8,890 nt of DNA from Microbacteriaceae bacterium. Its GTDB lineage: Bacteria; Actinomycetota; Actinomycetes; Actinomycetales; Microbacteriaceae. The notes under the pieces are model-generated. The model did not search any database, was not told where the DNA came from, and worked only from the letters and a program-made list of their open reading frames with translations. Within the stretch, counting starts at the first letter, position 1. Each line of letters opens with the position of its first letter. Positions 1 through 6,641 of this stretch are shown here, piece by piece. The stretch covers positions 1-8,890 of the forward strand of contig JAKONM010000063.1 in NCBI GenBank assembly GCA_022701925.1, read 5' to 3'. The translations under genes were made by a program, and so were the position numbers.

Positions 1-276
1 GCCGAGCGGGAGGTCGTGGACCGGGGCGGCATGCTCTACGCCGTCAACGAGTTCGTGCCGCTGCGCGACGGCGAGACCGCCGAGGTGCGCACGGTGCGGT
101 ACCGCACCATGGGCGACGCCAACCTGACGGCCGCGGTGCCGTCGGAGGCGGCCGACGTGCGCGCCGTGGTCGAGGAGATCGCCGCGGTGCGGGTGACGGA
201 GCGCGGCGCGACGCGCGGCGACGACAAGGTCAGCGAGGCGGCGATGGAAGACCGCAAGAAGGAGGGGTACTTCTGA
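1..276 (+). CDS. cysD: Sulfate adenylyltransferase subunit 2 (CysD), C-terminal fragment
   Basis: Only the last 91 codons are present; the gene enters from the left edge in the frame starting at base 1. CysD is the catalytic, PP-loop-type subunit of ATP sulfurylase. With the GTPase CysN it makes adenosine 5'-phosphosulfate from ATP and sulfate in the cytoplasm, the first step of assimilatory sulfate reduction. The fragment shows the family's C-terminal signature: RMLYAVNEF-like text (here GGMLYAVNEFVPLRDGE), then RTVRYRTMGDA, RVTERGATRGDDK, and the terminal AMEDRKKEGYF, almost identical to CysD tails I know. The N-terminal ATP-binding motif is outside the window. The TGA overlaps the ATG of cysN by one base (TGATG), so the two subunits are translationally coupled. 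The codons for the last residues also supply the cysN ribosome binding site. Confidence 0.95.
   Translation, partial: AEREVVDRGGMLYAVNEFVPLRDGETAEVRTVRYRTMGDANLTAAVPSEAADVRAVVEEIAAVRVTERGATRGDDKVSEAAMEDRKKEGYF
260..265 (+). promoter_or_regulatory. Ribosome binding site of cysN inside the end of cysD
   Basis: A perfect AGGAGG lies 10 bases before the cysN ATG at 276. It is formed by the codons for the conserved K-K-E-G tail of CysD. This fixes the cysN start and explains how the subunits are coupled. Confidence 0.7.
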
Positions 277-1538
277 TGGCGGATCTCGTCCGGTTCGCGA
301 CCGCGGGCAGCGTCGACGACGGCAAGAGCACCTTGATCGGGCGCCTGCTGTACGACTCGAAGTCGCTGTTCGACGACAACCTGGAGAACGTCGAGCGGGT
401 CAGCCGCGAGCGCGGCGACGACTACACCGACCTGGCGCTGCTGACCGACGGCCTGCGGGCCGAGCGGGAGCAGGGCATCACGATCGACGTCGCGTACCGC
501 TACTTCGCGACGCCTCGGCGCAAGTTCATCGTCGCGGACACCCCTGGCCACGTGCAGTACACGCGCAACATGGTCACCGGCGCCTCCACCGCCGACGTCG
601 CGCTGATCCTGGTCGACGCCCGCAAGGGCGTGTCGGAGCAGAGCCGCCGGCACGCGTTCCTGGCCTCGCTGCTCGGCGTGCCGCACATCGTGCTGCTCGT
701 GAACAAGATGGACCTCGTCGACTGGGACGAGCAGGTCTTCCAGTCGATCAGCGACGAGTTCGCCCAGTTCGCCAGCCGCCTCCGCGTCCACGACCTGGCC
801 TTCATCCCGGTCTCCGCCCTGCAGGGCGACAACGTGGTGGAGCGCAGCGCGAACATGCCCTGGTTCGGGGGCGCCCCGCTGCTGCACCACCTGGAGCACC
901 TGCACATCGCCTCGGACCGCAACCTCGTCGACGTGCGGTTCCCCGTGCAGTACGTGATCCGCCCGCAGTCGAACGAGGCCCGCGACTACCGCGGCTTCGC
1001 GGGCACGGTGGCCTCCGGCGTGCTGAAGCCGGGGGACCGGGTCACGGTGCTGCCCAGCGGGTTCGAGACGGAGGTCGCGGCGATCGACGGGCCCACCGGG
1101 CCGGTCGCGGAGGCGTTCCCGCCGATGTCCGTCGTCGTGCGGCTGGCCGACGAGATCGACGTGAGCCGCGGCGACATGATCTGCCGGCCGCACAACGCGC
1201 CGACCGTGACGCAGGACCTGGACGCGCAGATCTGCTGGATGGACGAGCGCGCGCCCCTCGCCCCCGGGAAGGTCTACGCGATCAAGCACACGACCCGGTG
1301 GGCCCGGGCCAAGGTGGCGGAGGTCGACTACCGGGTCGACGTCAACACGCTGCACCGCGACACGGGCGCGACCGCGCTGGCCCTGAACGAGATCGGCCGG
1401 GTGCGCCTCAGGACCACCCAGCCGCTGCTCGTCGACCCCTACACCGACAACCGCACGACCGGCTCGTTCATCCTGGTGGACGAGTCGACGAACCGCACGG
1501 TGGGAGCCGGGATGCTGACGGCTTCGCACGGGGCCTGA
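276..1538 (+). CDS. cysN: Sulfate adenylyltransferase subunit 1, GTPase (CysN)
   Basis: Complete, 420 residues. CysN is an EF-Tu-like GTPase whose GTP hydrolysis drives APS synthesis by CysD. All G motifs are visible: P-loop GSVDDGKST (residues 11-19), the GITI switch I motif after REQ (67-70), DTPGH (88-92), NKMD (143-146) and SAL (180-182). EF-Tu-like beta-barrel domains II and III follow, from about 215 to the end, with the family tail FILVDESTNRTVGAGM. The length matches stand-alone CysN. There is no fused C-terminal APS kinase (CysC) domain, which in some actinobacteria and proteobacteria makes the protein about 600 residues long, so APS must be processed by a kinase or reductase encoded elsewhere. 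It starts at ATG 276, with a perfect Shine-Dalgarno sequence, one base overlapping cysD. Confidence 0.96.
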   Translation: MADLVRFATAGSVDDGKSTLIGRLLYDSKSLFDDNLENVERVSRERGDDYTDLALLTDGLRAEREQGITIDVAYRYFATPRRKFIVADTPGHVQYTRNMVTGASTADVALILVDARKGVSEQSRRHAFLASLLGVPHIVLLVNKMDLVDWDEQVFQSISDEFAQFASRLRVHDLAFIPVSALQGDNVVERSANMPWFGGAPLLHHLEHLHIASDRNLVDVRFPVQYVIRPQSNEARDYRGFAGTVASGVLKPGDRVTVLPSGFETEVAAIDGPTGPVAEAFPPMSVVVRLADEIDVSRGDMICRPHNAPTVTQDLDAQICWMDERAPLAPGKVYAIKHTTRWARAKVAEVDYRVDVNTLHRDTGATALALNEIGRVRLRTTQPLLVDPYTDNRTTGSFILVDESTNRTVGAGMLTASHGA

Positions 1539-1569
1539 CCGCGGTGCCGCGGCTCGCCGAGGAGGGCGC

Positions 1570-2220
1570 GTGACCGAGGCGGTGGCGGGGGCCGGCAGCA
1601 CGTCGGAGCCGCCGCGCTGGGTGCGCCGGGCCGTCGACGACGAGGCGGACGAGGGCCTGCTGCTGGCGGAGTACGCCGTGCGGATGCGGTTGAAGAACCG
1701 GATCATCGTCGACACGATGACCGCCGCGGGCAGCATCGACGCCGACGCCTGGGCCGACGAGGCGCGGCTGATGCTGGGCCGGCTGCGCGTGGAGGCGGAG
1801 TCGTCCGCCCGCCGGATGGACCTCGAGCGCGGCGTCGCCGAGCTGGCGGAGGGCCGCGCGCGGCACGAGCACGACTACCGGTCGGACGACACGGGGGCGC
1901 TGGACCGGCGCCGGCTGGTCTACCGGCTCACCGCTCGCCGCCTGCTCTCGTGGGAGAACGACGGCGCCCAGGTCGCCGCGCTGCTCTCGGCGGCCCGGCG
2001 GGACGCCGCCGAGGAGATGGACGCGGCCATCCGCGCCGCGGTCACCGGGCAGGGCGCGGCCCCGGTCGAGGACGAGGCGCTGCTGCGCGAGCGGCTGCGG
2101 CTGGTCGCCTCCGTCGACCTGCCGGCGCTCGAGCGCGCGGTGCGCGGGGAGGGCGCGGTGATCGACGTGCCGCGTCCGAGCCGGCTGCGCCGCCTCCTCG
2201 ACCGACTGCGCCGCCGGTGA
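1570..2220 (+). CDS. Conserved actinobacterial protein of unknown function, charged and helical
   Basis: 216 residues from GTG 1570, with GAGGAGGG at 1559-1566 just upstream (tight spacing). I cannot assign a function. There is no signal peptide and no membrane segment, so it is probably cytoplasmic. It is very rich in Arg, Asp, Glu, Ala and Leu and looks almost wholly alpha-helical, with heptad-like stretches around residues 60-95 and 135-155. The most distinctive motif is GRARHEHDYR (95-104). I recall a similar G-R-A-R-H-x-H-D-Y-R segment in hypothetical proteins of Micrococcales, some of which carry unsupported names; this is from memory, not a search. Residues 204-216 form a strongly basic tail (SRLRRLLDRLRRR) that could contact nucleic acid or membrane. 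It begins 31 bases after cysN and ends 60 bases before thrS, so it may be transcribed with cysDN, but nothing ties it to sulfur metabolism. Confidence 0.8.
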   Translation: MTEAVAGAGSTSEPPRWVRRAVDDEADEGLLLAEYAVRMRLKNRIIVDTMTAAGSIDADAWADEARLMLGRLRVEAESSARRMDLERGVAELAEGRARHEHDYRSDDTGALDRRRLVYRLTARRLLSWENDGAQVAALLSAARRDAAEEMDAAIRAAVTGQGAAPVEDEALLRERLRLVASVDLPALERAVRGEGAVIDVPRPSRLRRLLDRLRRR

Positions 2221-2237
2221 CCGCCGGGCCGTCGTCC

Positions 2238-2243
2238 TAGGCT
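2238..2243 (+). promoter_or_regulatory. Candidate -10 element of the thrS promoter
   Basis: TAGGCT followed by T lies 37 bases before the thrS GTG, inside the only gap between the preceding gene and thrS. Transcription would start near 2250 and leave a leader of about 30 bases holding the Shine-Dalgarno sequence. No clear -35 hexamer is seen. The leader is too short for a T-box. The element resembles the one before pdxS (TACGCTT). Confidence 0.4.
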
Positions 2244-2264
2244 TCACGGACCGATCCGATCCTT

Positions 2265-2271
2265 GAGGAGG
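2265..2271 (+). promoter_or_regulatory. Ribosome binding site that decides the thrS start
   Basis: GAGGAGG ends nine bases before GTG 2281. The longer open frame could begin at TTG 2263, but that codon overlaps this site, so the GTG is the better start. Confidence 0.65.
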
Positions 2272-2280
2272 ACCGACCGC

Positions 2281-4347
2281 GTGAGCGCCACCGAGACCAG
2301 CCGGCCGAACCCGGGCGAGGGCCCGCAGGCGACGACGGGCAGGACGCTCTTCGGCACGGACCGCGACGTGATCGCGGTGCGCGTGGACGGCGTGCTGACC
2401 GACCTGGACCGGCCGCTGGCCGAGGGTGCGCAGGCGGAGCCCGTGACCATCGGCTCGCCGGACGGCCTGTCGATCCTCCGGCACTCGACCGCGCACGTGC
2501 TGGCGCAGGCCGTGCAGCGCATCAACCCGGAGGCGCGGCTGGGCATCGGCCCGCCCGTCGTCGACGGCTTCTACTACGACTTCGACGTGGCCGAGCCCTT
2601 CACCCCGGAGGACCTCAAGGCGCTGACGAAGGAGATGGAGCGCATCCAGCGCGCGGGCCAGCGCTTCGAGCGCCGCGTGGTGACGGAGGAGGAGGCGCGC
2701 GAGCTGTTCGCCGCCGAGCCCTACAAGCTGGAGCTGGTGGGCCTGAAGGGCGGCGCCGGCGAGGAGGCCTCGGTCGAGGTCGGCGGCGGCGAGCTGACCG
2801 TCTACGCGAACGTCGACCGCAGCAGCGGCGAGATCGTGTGGCAGGACCTGTGCCGCGGCCCGCACCTGCCGAACACCGGCGCGATCCGCAACGGCTGGGC
2901 GCTCAGCCGCATCGCGGCCGCGTACTGGCGCGGCAGCGAGAAGAACCCGCAGCTGCAGCGCGTCTACGGCACCGCGTGGCCCTCCAAGGACGAGCTGCGC
3001 GAGCACCAGCACCGGCTGGAGGAGGCGGCCCGCCGCGACCACCGCCGCCTCGGCGCCGAGCTCGACCTGTTCAGCTTCCCCGACGAGATCGGCTCCGGGC
3101 TCGCGGTGTTCCACCCGAAGGGCGGGATCGTCCGGCAGGAGATGGAGCAGCACGCCCGACGCCGCCACGTCGAGGCCGGCTACACCTACGTCTACACGCC
3201 GCACATCGCGAAGGAGGACCTGTTCCTCCGCTCGAACCACCTGGTCACGTACCGGGAGGGGATGTTCCCGCCGATCCGCATGGACGAGGAGGTGGACGCC
3301 GAGGGCGTCGTCGTCAAGCAGGGCACCGACTACTACCTGAAGCCGATGAACTGCCCGATGCACATCCTGATCTACAAGGCGCGGGGGCACAGCTACCGCG
3401 ACCTGCCGATGCGGCTGGCGGAGAACGGCACGGTCTACCGCAACGAGCTGTCGGGCGCCCTGTCCGGCCTCACCCGCGTGCGCGGCTTCACCCAGGACGA
3501 CTCCCACCTGTTCGTCACGCCCGAGCAGCTGGAGGCGGAGGCGACGAAGGTCCTGGAGTTCGTGCTGTCGATGCTGCGCGACTTCGGGCTGACCGACTTC
3601 GAGCTGGAGCTGTCGCTGCGGGACGACGAGAAGTCGAAGTGGATCGGCTCGGACGAGTTCTGGGAGTACTCCACCGGCGCGCTGCGCAACGTGGCCGCGG
3701 CCAGCGGGCTGCGGCTGACGGAGATGCCGGGCGAGGCCGCCTTCTACGGGCCGAAGATCGACCTGAAGACCCGCGACGCGATCGGCCGCACCTGGCAGCT
3801 GTCCACCGTGCAGGTCGACGTGAACCTGCCGGAGCGGTTCGATCTGGAGTACACGGACCGCGACGGCTCCCGCAAGCGGCCGATCATGATCCACCGCGCG
3901 CTGTTCGGCTCGATCGAGCGCTTCTTCGCGATCCTGCTCGAGCACTACGCGGGCGCCTTCCCGGTCTGGCTCTCGCCCGTGCAGGCGGTGGGCATCCCGG
4001 TGGCGGCGGAGTACGCCGACCACCTGGGCGACGTGGTCGAGCGGCTCCGGGCGGCGGGCGTGCGGGCCGAGCTCGACGTCTCCGACGACCGGATGCAGAA
4101 GAAGATCCGCAACCACACGCTGCAGCACGTGCCGCTGCTGCTGATCGCCGGCGCCGAGGACCGGGACGCCGGCGCGGTCAGCTTCCGCTTCCGCGACGGC
4201 TCGACCCGCAACGGCGTGCCGGTCGACGAAGCGGTGGCCCTGATCACGGCGGCGATCGCGGACCGGCGCCAGGTGTCGACGGCGGAGGACCTCGAGCCCG
4301 TCGACGCGGCGGGCGCGGCGGGCGCGGCCGCGGTCGGAGCGGTGTGA
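2281..4347 (+). CDS. thrS: Threonine--tRNA ligase (ThrRS)
   Basis: 688 residues from GTG 2281. The cytoplasmic enzyme charges tRNA-Thr and edits mischarged Ser-tRNA. Order of parts: a TGS-like N-terminal domain (about 18-62), the editing domain with HSTAH (His68, His72) and CRGPH (Cys191, His195), the class II catalytic core, and an anticodon-binding domain (about 565-660). The zinc ligands are all visible: Cys358 in MNCPMH, His409 in QDDSH and His538 in MIHRA. Motif 2 lies in the GLTRVRGFTQDD region and motif 3 in ALFGSIERFF. Both editing and synthetic sites look intact. After the anticodon domain there is a tail of about 20 residues ending in Ala/Gly-rich sequence, partly encoded by a tandem repeat, which is not typical of the family core. 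The TGA overlaps the GTG of the HIT gene (GTGA), implying translational coupling. Confidence 0.97.
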   Translation: MSATETSRPNPGEGPQATTGRTLFGTDRDVIAVRVDGVLTDLDRPLAEGAQAEPVTIGSPDGLSILRHSTAHVLAQAVQRINPEARLGIGPPVVDGFYYDFDVAEPFTPEDLKALTKEMERIQRAGQRFERRVVTEEEARELFAAEPYKLELVGLKGGAGEEASVEVGGGELTVYANVDRSSGEIVWQDLCRGPHLPNTGAIRNGWALSRIAAAYWRGSEKNPQLQRVYGTAWPSKDELREHQHRLEEAARRDHRRLGAELDLFSFPDEIGSGLAVFHPKGGIVRQEMEQHARRRHVEAGYTYVYTPHIAKEDLFLRSNHLVTYREGMFPPIRMDEEVDAEGVVVKQGTDYYLKPMNCPMHILIYKARGHSYRDLPMRLAENGTVYRNELSGALSGLTRVRGFTQDDSHLFVTPEQLEAEATKVLEFVLSMLRDFGLTDFELELSLRDDEKSKWIGSDEFWEYSTGALRNVAAASGLRLTEMPGEAAFYGPKIDLKTRDAIGRTWQLSTVQVDVNLPERFDLEYTDRDGSRKRPIMIHRALFGSIERFFAILLEHYAGAFPVWLSPVQAVGIPVAAEYADHLGDVVERLRAAGVRAELDVSDDRMQKKIRNHTLQHVPLLLIAGAEDRDAGAVSFRFRDGSTRNGVPVDEAVALITAAIADRRQVSTAEDLEPVDAAGAAGAAAVGAV
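4306..4333 (+). repeat. Short GC tandem repeat in the 3' end of thrS
   Basis: Two exact 9-base copies of GCGGCGGGC (4306-4314, 4315-4323) are followed by a diverged third unit. They encode the Ala/Ala/Gly pattern of the ThrS tail and look like a slippage-made extension. Confidence 0.6.
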
Positions 4348-4937
4348 CGGGCGGCCCGGACGCCGGCCCGTACGGCGCGGGGGAGTTCGACGGCGTGCCG
4401 GGCCCTCCCGGCGCCGTCGGCGTGCCCGACGCCTACCAGCGCCTGTGGGTGCCGTACCGGATGGCCTACATCCGCTCGAACCACACGGGCCCGTCGGCGG
4501 GGGAGTCGCCGGAGGGCGGCTGCCCCTTCTGCACCGCGCCGACGCTGTCCGACGAGGACGCCCTGATCGTGCACCGCGGGCGCACCGCCTACGTGCTGCT
4601 GAACCTGTTCCCGTACAACTCGGGCCACCTGCTGATCTGCCCGTACCGCCACGTGCCCCTGTACGACGAGGCGACGGCGGAGGAGGTCGCCGAGATCGCC
4701 GCGCTCACGCAGACCGCGATGCGGGTGGTCCGCGAGGACGCGCGCTGCGACGGCTTCAACATCGGCTTCAACCAGGGCCGGGCCGCCGGCGCGGGCGTCG
4801 CCGACCACCTGCACGAGCACGTGGTGCCCCGCTGGGCGGCCGACGCCAACTTCTTCCCGATCATCGCCGGCACCAAGGCGCTGCCGGTGCTGCTGGGGGA
4901 CACCCGGGCGGCGCTCGCCGCCGCCTGGCCGCGCTGA
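4344..4937 (+). CDS. HIT-family diadenosine tetraphosphate (Ap4A) phosphorylase
   Basis: 197 residues from GTG 4344. The HIT signature H-L-H-E-H-V-V covers His155, His157 and His159; the middle His is the expected nucleotidyl-accepting residue. The match to the mycobacterial Ap4A phosphorylase Rv2613c is clear: YQRLWVPYRM near residue 31, the NLFPYNSGHL segment near 87, GFNIGFNQG, and VVPRWAADANF after the triad. Rv2613c also lies directly after thrS. The product should break Ap4A down, using phosphate, to ATP and ADP. Ap4A is made by aminoacyl-tRNA synthetases, which fits the neighbour. A CPFC pair (Cys60, Cys63) may bind a metal; as I recall, Rv2613c lacks it. The first 28 residues are Gly/Pro-rich and poorly constrained. 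GTG 4395 is a real alternative start, with GGGGGAG at 4379-4385 nine bases before it, giving 180 residues. I prefer 4344 for its GTGA overlap with thrS, with moderate confidence. Confidence 0.92.
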   Translation: MTGGPDAGPYGAGEFDGVPGPPGAVGVPDAYQRLWVPYRMAYIRSNHTGPSAGESPEGGCPFCTAPTLSDEDALIVHRGRTAYVLLNLFPYNSGHLLICPYRHVPLYDEATAEEVAEIAALTQTAMRVVREDARCDGFNIGFNQGRAAGAGVADHLHEHVVPRWAADANFFPIIAGTKALPVLLGDTRAALAAAWPR

Positions 4938-4964
4938 ACCGGAGCGGGCCCGCCCCCGCCGCAT

Positions 4965-4989
4965 CCGCACCGGCCGGGCGCCGGTGCGG
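4965..4989 (+). terminator. Perfect hairpin, possible terminator between the HIT gene and pdxS
   Basis: CCGCACCGGC (4965-4974) and GCCGGTGCGG (4980-4989) are perfect 10-base inverted arms around the 5-base loop CGGGC. The hairpin sits 27 bases after the HIT stop codon. There is no T-run, so it would be a non-canonical terminator of the kind proposed in high-GC actinobacteria. It ends seven bases before the pdxS -10 element and covers the -35 position, so it could instead be an operator. Confidence 0.5.
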
Positions 4990-4996
4990 CCCGCAG

Positions 4997-5002
4997 TACG
5001 CT
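4997..5002 (+). promoter_or_regulatory. Candidate -10 element of the pdxS promoter
   Basis: TACGCT followed by T, placed so that transcription would begin near 5009 and leave a leader of about 30 bases with AGGA at 5027-5030 before ATG 5040. No consensus -35 is present; that position falls in the hairpin loop. No MocR-type (PdxR) site could be identified by eye. Confidence 0.4.
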
Positions 5003-5039
5003 TGAGGATCGACGTCAGCACCGACCAGGAACTCGAGAC

Positions 5040-5975
5040 ATGACCGACACGCTCAGCCCCCGCACCGCCTCCGACAGCACCGACGCCTTCGGTCCGGGCA
5101 CCGGCACCGGCCGGGTCAAGCGGGGCCTCGCCGAGATGCTGAAGGGCGGCGTGATCATGGACGTCGTCGACGTCGAGCAGGCGAAGATCGCCGAGGACAA
5201 CGGCGCGGTCGCGGTCATGGCGCTGGAGCGGGTGCCCGCGGACATCCGCGCCCAGGGCGGCGTCGCCCGCATGAGCGACCCCGACCTGATCGCCGCGATC
5301 ATCGACGCGGTCTCCATCCCCGTCATGGCGAAGGCGCGCATCGGCCACTTCGTCGAGGCGCAGGTGCTGCAGCACCTCGGCGTGGACTACATCGACGAGT
5401 CCGAGGTGCTGTCGCCCGCGGACTACGTGAACCACATCGACAAGTGGGGCTTCACCTCGCCGTTCGTGTGCGGCGCGACCAACCTGGGCGAGGCGCTGCG
5501 CCGCATCACCGAGGGCGCGGCGATGATCCGCAGCAAGGGCGAGGCCGGCACGGGCGACGTGTCCGAGGCGACGAAGCACATCCGCACCATCAAGGGCGAG
5601 ATCGCGGCGCTGAAGGCGAAGTCGCCGGACGAGCTCTACGTCGCGGCGAAGGAGCTGCAGGCGCCGTACGAGCTGGTCGCCGAGGTGGCCCGGCTCGGGA
5701 AGCTGCCCGTCGTGCTGTTCACCGCGGGCGGCGTCGCCACCCCCGCCGACGCCGCGATGATGATGCAGCTGGGCGCGGACGGCGTGTTCGTGGGCTCCGG
5801 CATCTTCAAGTCCGGCGACCCGGCGGCCCGCGCCCGGGCGATCGTGAAGGCCACCACCGCCTTCGACGACCCCGAGGCGATCGCCGACGCGTCGCGCGGG
5901 CTCGGCGAGGCCATGGTCGGCATCAACGTCGCCGACGTGCCCGCTCCGCACCGGCTCGCCTCGCGCGGCTGGTGA
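5040..5975 (+). CDS. pdxS: Pyridoxal 5'-phosphate synthase, synthase subunit PdxS
   Basis: 311 residues. PdxS is the (beta/alpha)8 barrel that condenses ribose 5-phosphate, glyceraldehyde 3-phosphate and ammonia into pyridoxal 5'-phosphate in the deoxyxylulose-independent pathway. Ammonia comes from PdxT; in known systems twelve of each subunit form the complex. The sequence shows the key residues at a constant offset of 17 from the Bacillus subtilis enzyme: Asp41 in IMDVV (Asp24), Lys98 in MAKARIGH (Lys81, first substrate lysine) and Lys166 in IRSKGEAGTG (Lys149). The phosphate-binding FVGSGIF (250-256) is present. The first 17 residues or so are an added, Ser/Thr/Gly-rich N-terminus, as is common in actinobacteria. 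ATG 5040 follows AGGA by nine bases. The TGA overlaps the GTG of pdxT, a GTGA coupling that suits a 1:1 complex. Confidence 0.97.
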   Translation: MTDTLSPRTASDSTDAFGPGTGTGRVKRGLAEMLKGGVIMDVVDVEQAKIAEDNGAVAVMALERVPADIRAQGGVARMSDPDLIAAIIDAVSIPVMAKARIGHFVEAQVLQHLGVDYIDESEVLSPADYVNHIDKWGFTSPFVCGATNLGEALRRITEGAAMIRSKGEAGTGDVSEATKHIRTIKGEIAALKAKSPDELYVAAKELQAPYELVAEVARLGKLPVVLFTAGGVATPADAAMMMQLGADGVFVGSGIFKSGDPAARARAIVKATTAFDDPEAIADASRGLGEAMVGINVADVPAPHRLASRGW

Positions 5976-6562
5976 CCCGCGGCCGGATCGGCGTCCTCGC
6001 CCTGCAGGGCGACTTCCGGGAGCACCTCGCCGTGCTGACGGGCCTGGGCGCCGACGCCGTCCCGGTGCGCCGTCCCCGCGAGCTGGCGGCGGTGGACGGG
6101 CTGGTGATCCCCGGCGGCGAGTCGACGGTCATGGACAAGCTGTCGCGCATCTTCGACCTGCGCGACCCCCTTCGGGAGCGCATCGCCGACGGGCTGCCCG
6201 TCTACGGCACCTGCGCCGGCCTGATCATGCTCGCCGACCGCGTGCTCGACGCCCTGCCCGACCAGCAGACGCTCGGGGGCCTGGACGTGCAGGTGCGCCG
6301 CAACGCCTTCGGCACCCAGGTCGACTCCTTCGAGACGGACCTCGAGGTGCCGATGCTGGAGGGCCCGCCGGTGCACGCGGTGTTCATCCGAGCGCCCGTG
6401 GTCACCGAGGTCGGGCCGGCCGCGGAGGCGGTCGCGACGCTGGACGACGGCCGCGTCGTCGCGGTGCGGCAGGGCAACCTGCTCGGCACCAGCTTCCATC
6501 CGGAGATCACCGGCGAGACCCGCTTCCACGAGCACTTCCTGCGGGTCGTCGCCGCCGCCTGA
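5972..6562 (+). CDS. pdxT: Pyridoxal 5'-phosphate synthase, glutaminase subunit PdxT
   Basis: 196 residues from GTG 5972. PdxT is a class I (triad) glutamine amidotransferase that hydrolyses glutamine and passes ammonia to PdxS. The nucleophile is Cys81 in GTCAG, and the triad is completed by His176 and Glu178 in FHPEIT. The family signatures IGVLALQGDF (6-15) and IPGGEST (46-52) are present, and the length is normal. It starts inside the pdxS stop codon (GTGA). In Mycobacterium tuberculosis pdxS and pdxT are separated by a thioesterase gene, while here they abut. The next gene starts 79 bases downstream, with an imperfect hairpin in between. Confidence 0.96.
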   Translation: MTRGRIGVLALQGDFREHLAVLTGLGADAVPVRRPRELAAVDGLVIPGGESTVMDKLSRIFDLRDPLRERIADGLPVYGTCAGLIMLADRVLDALPDQQTLGGLDVQVRRNAFGTQVDSFETDLEVPMLEGPPVHAVFIRAPVVTEVGPAAEAVATLDDGRVVAVRQGNLLGTSFHPEITGETRFHEHFLRVVAAA

Positions 6563-6563
6563 C

Positions 6564-6601
6564 CCGCCGGGCGTCGAGCGGGATCGGTCGCCCGTCGGCG
6601 G
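6564..6601 (+). terminator. Imperfect hairpin after pdxT, weak terminator candidate
   Basis: CCGCCGGGCG (6564-6573) can pair with CGCCC (6589-6593) and GGCGG (6597-6601), with a 3-base bulge and a 15-base loop. It starts just past the pdxT stop codon. There is no T-run and in such GC-rich sequence chance pairing is common. Confidence 0.25.
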
Positions 6602-6629
6602 CGCCCCTCCGGATCCGAGCGGCGACGAC

Positions 6630-6635
6630 CAGGAT
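6630..6635 (+). promoter_or_regulatory. Candidate -10 element of a leaderless transcript
   Basis: CAGGAT within CAGGATGGTTCC ends six bases before GTG 6642, so transcription would start at or next to the start codon. No Shine-Dalgarno sequence is present in that short space. Such TAnnAT-like boxes just ahead of GTG/ATG are typical of leaderless actinobacterial genes. Confidence 0.45.
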
Positions 6636-6641
6636 GGTTCC

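Noticed and set aside
36..1736. Very long minus-strand open frame opposite cysD and cysN (566 codons)
   Set aside because: It is antisense to clearly recognised genes. Its sequence is Arg/Val/His/Asp-rich with no family resemblance, as expected when GC-biased third positions remove stop codons from the other strand.
2263..2280. TTG 2263 as the thrS start
   Set aside because: The codon overlaps the GAGGAGG ribosome binding site that serves GTG 2281, and the six extra residues match nothing in the family.
2221..2280. T-box riboswitch or other leader control before thrS
   Set aside because: Only 60 bases separate the genes and the apparent leader is about 30 bases, far too short for a T-box.
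1468..4128. 886-codon minus-strand open frame opposite thrS
   Set aside because: Same GC artefact: it spans three real genes on the other strand, has no recognisable domain and is composed of low-information Arg/Leu/Val/His text.
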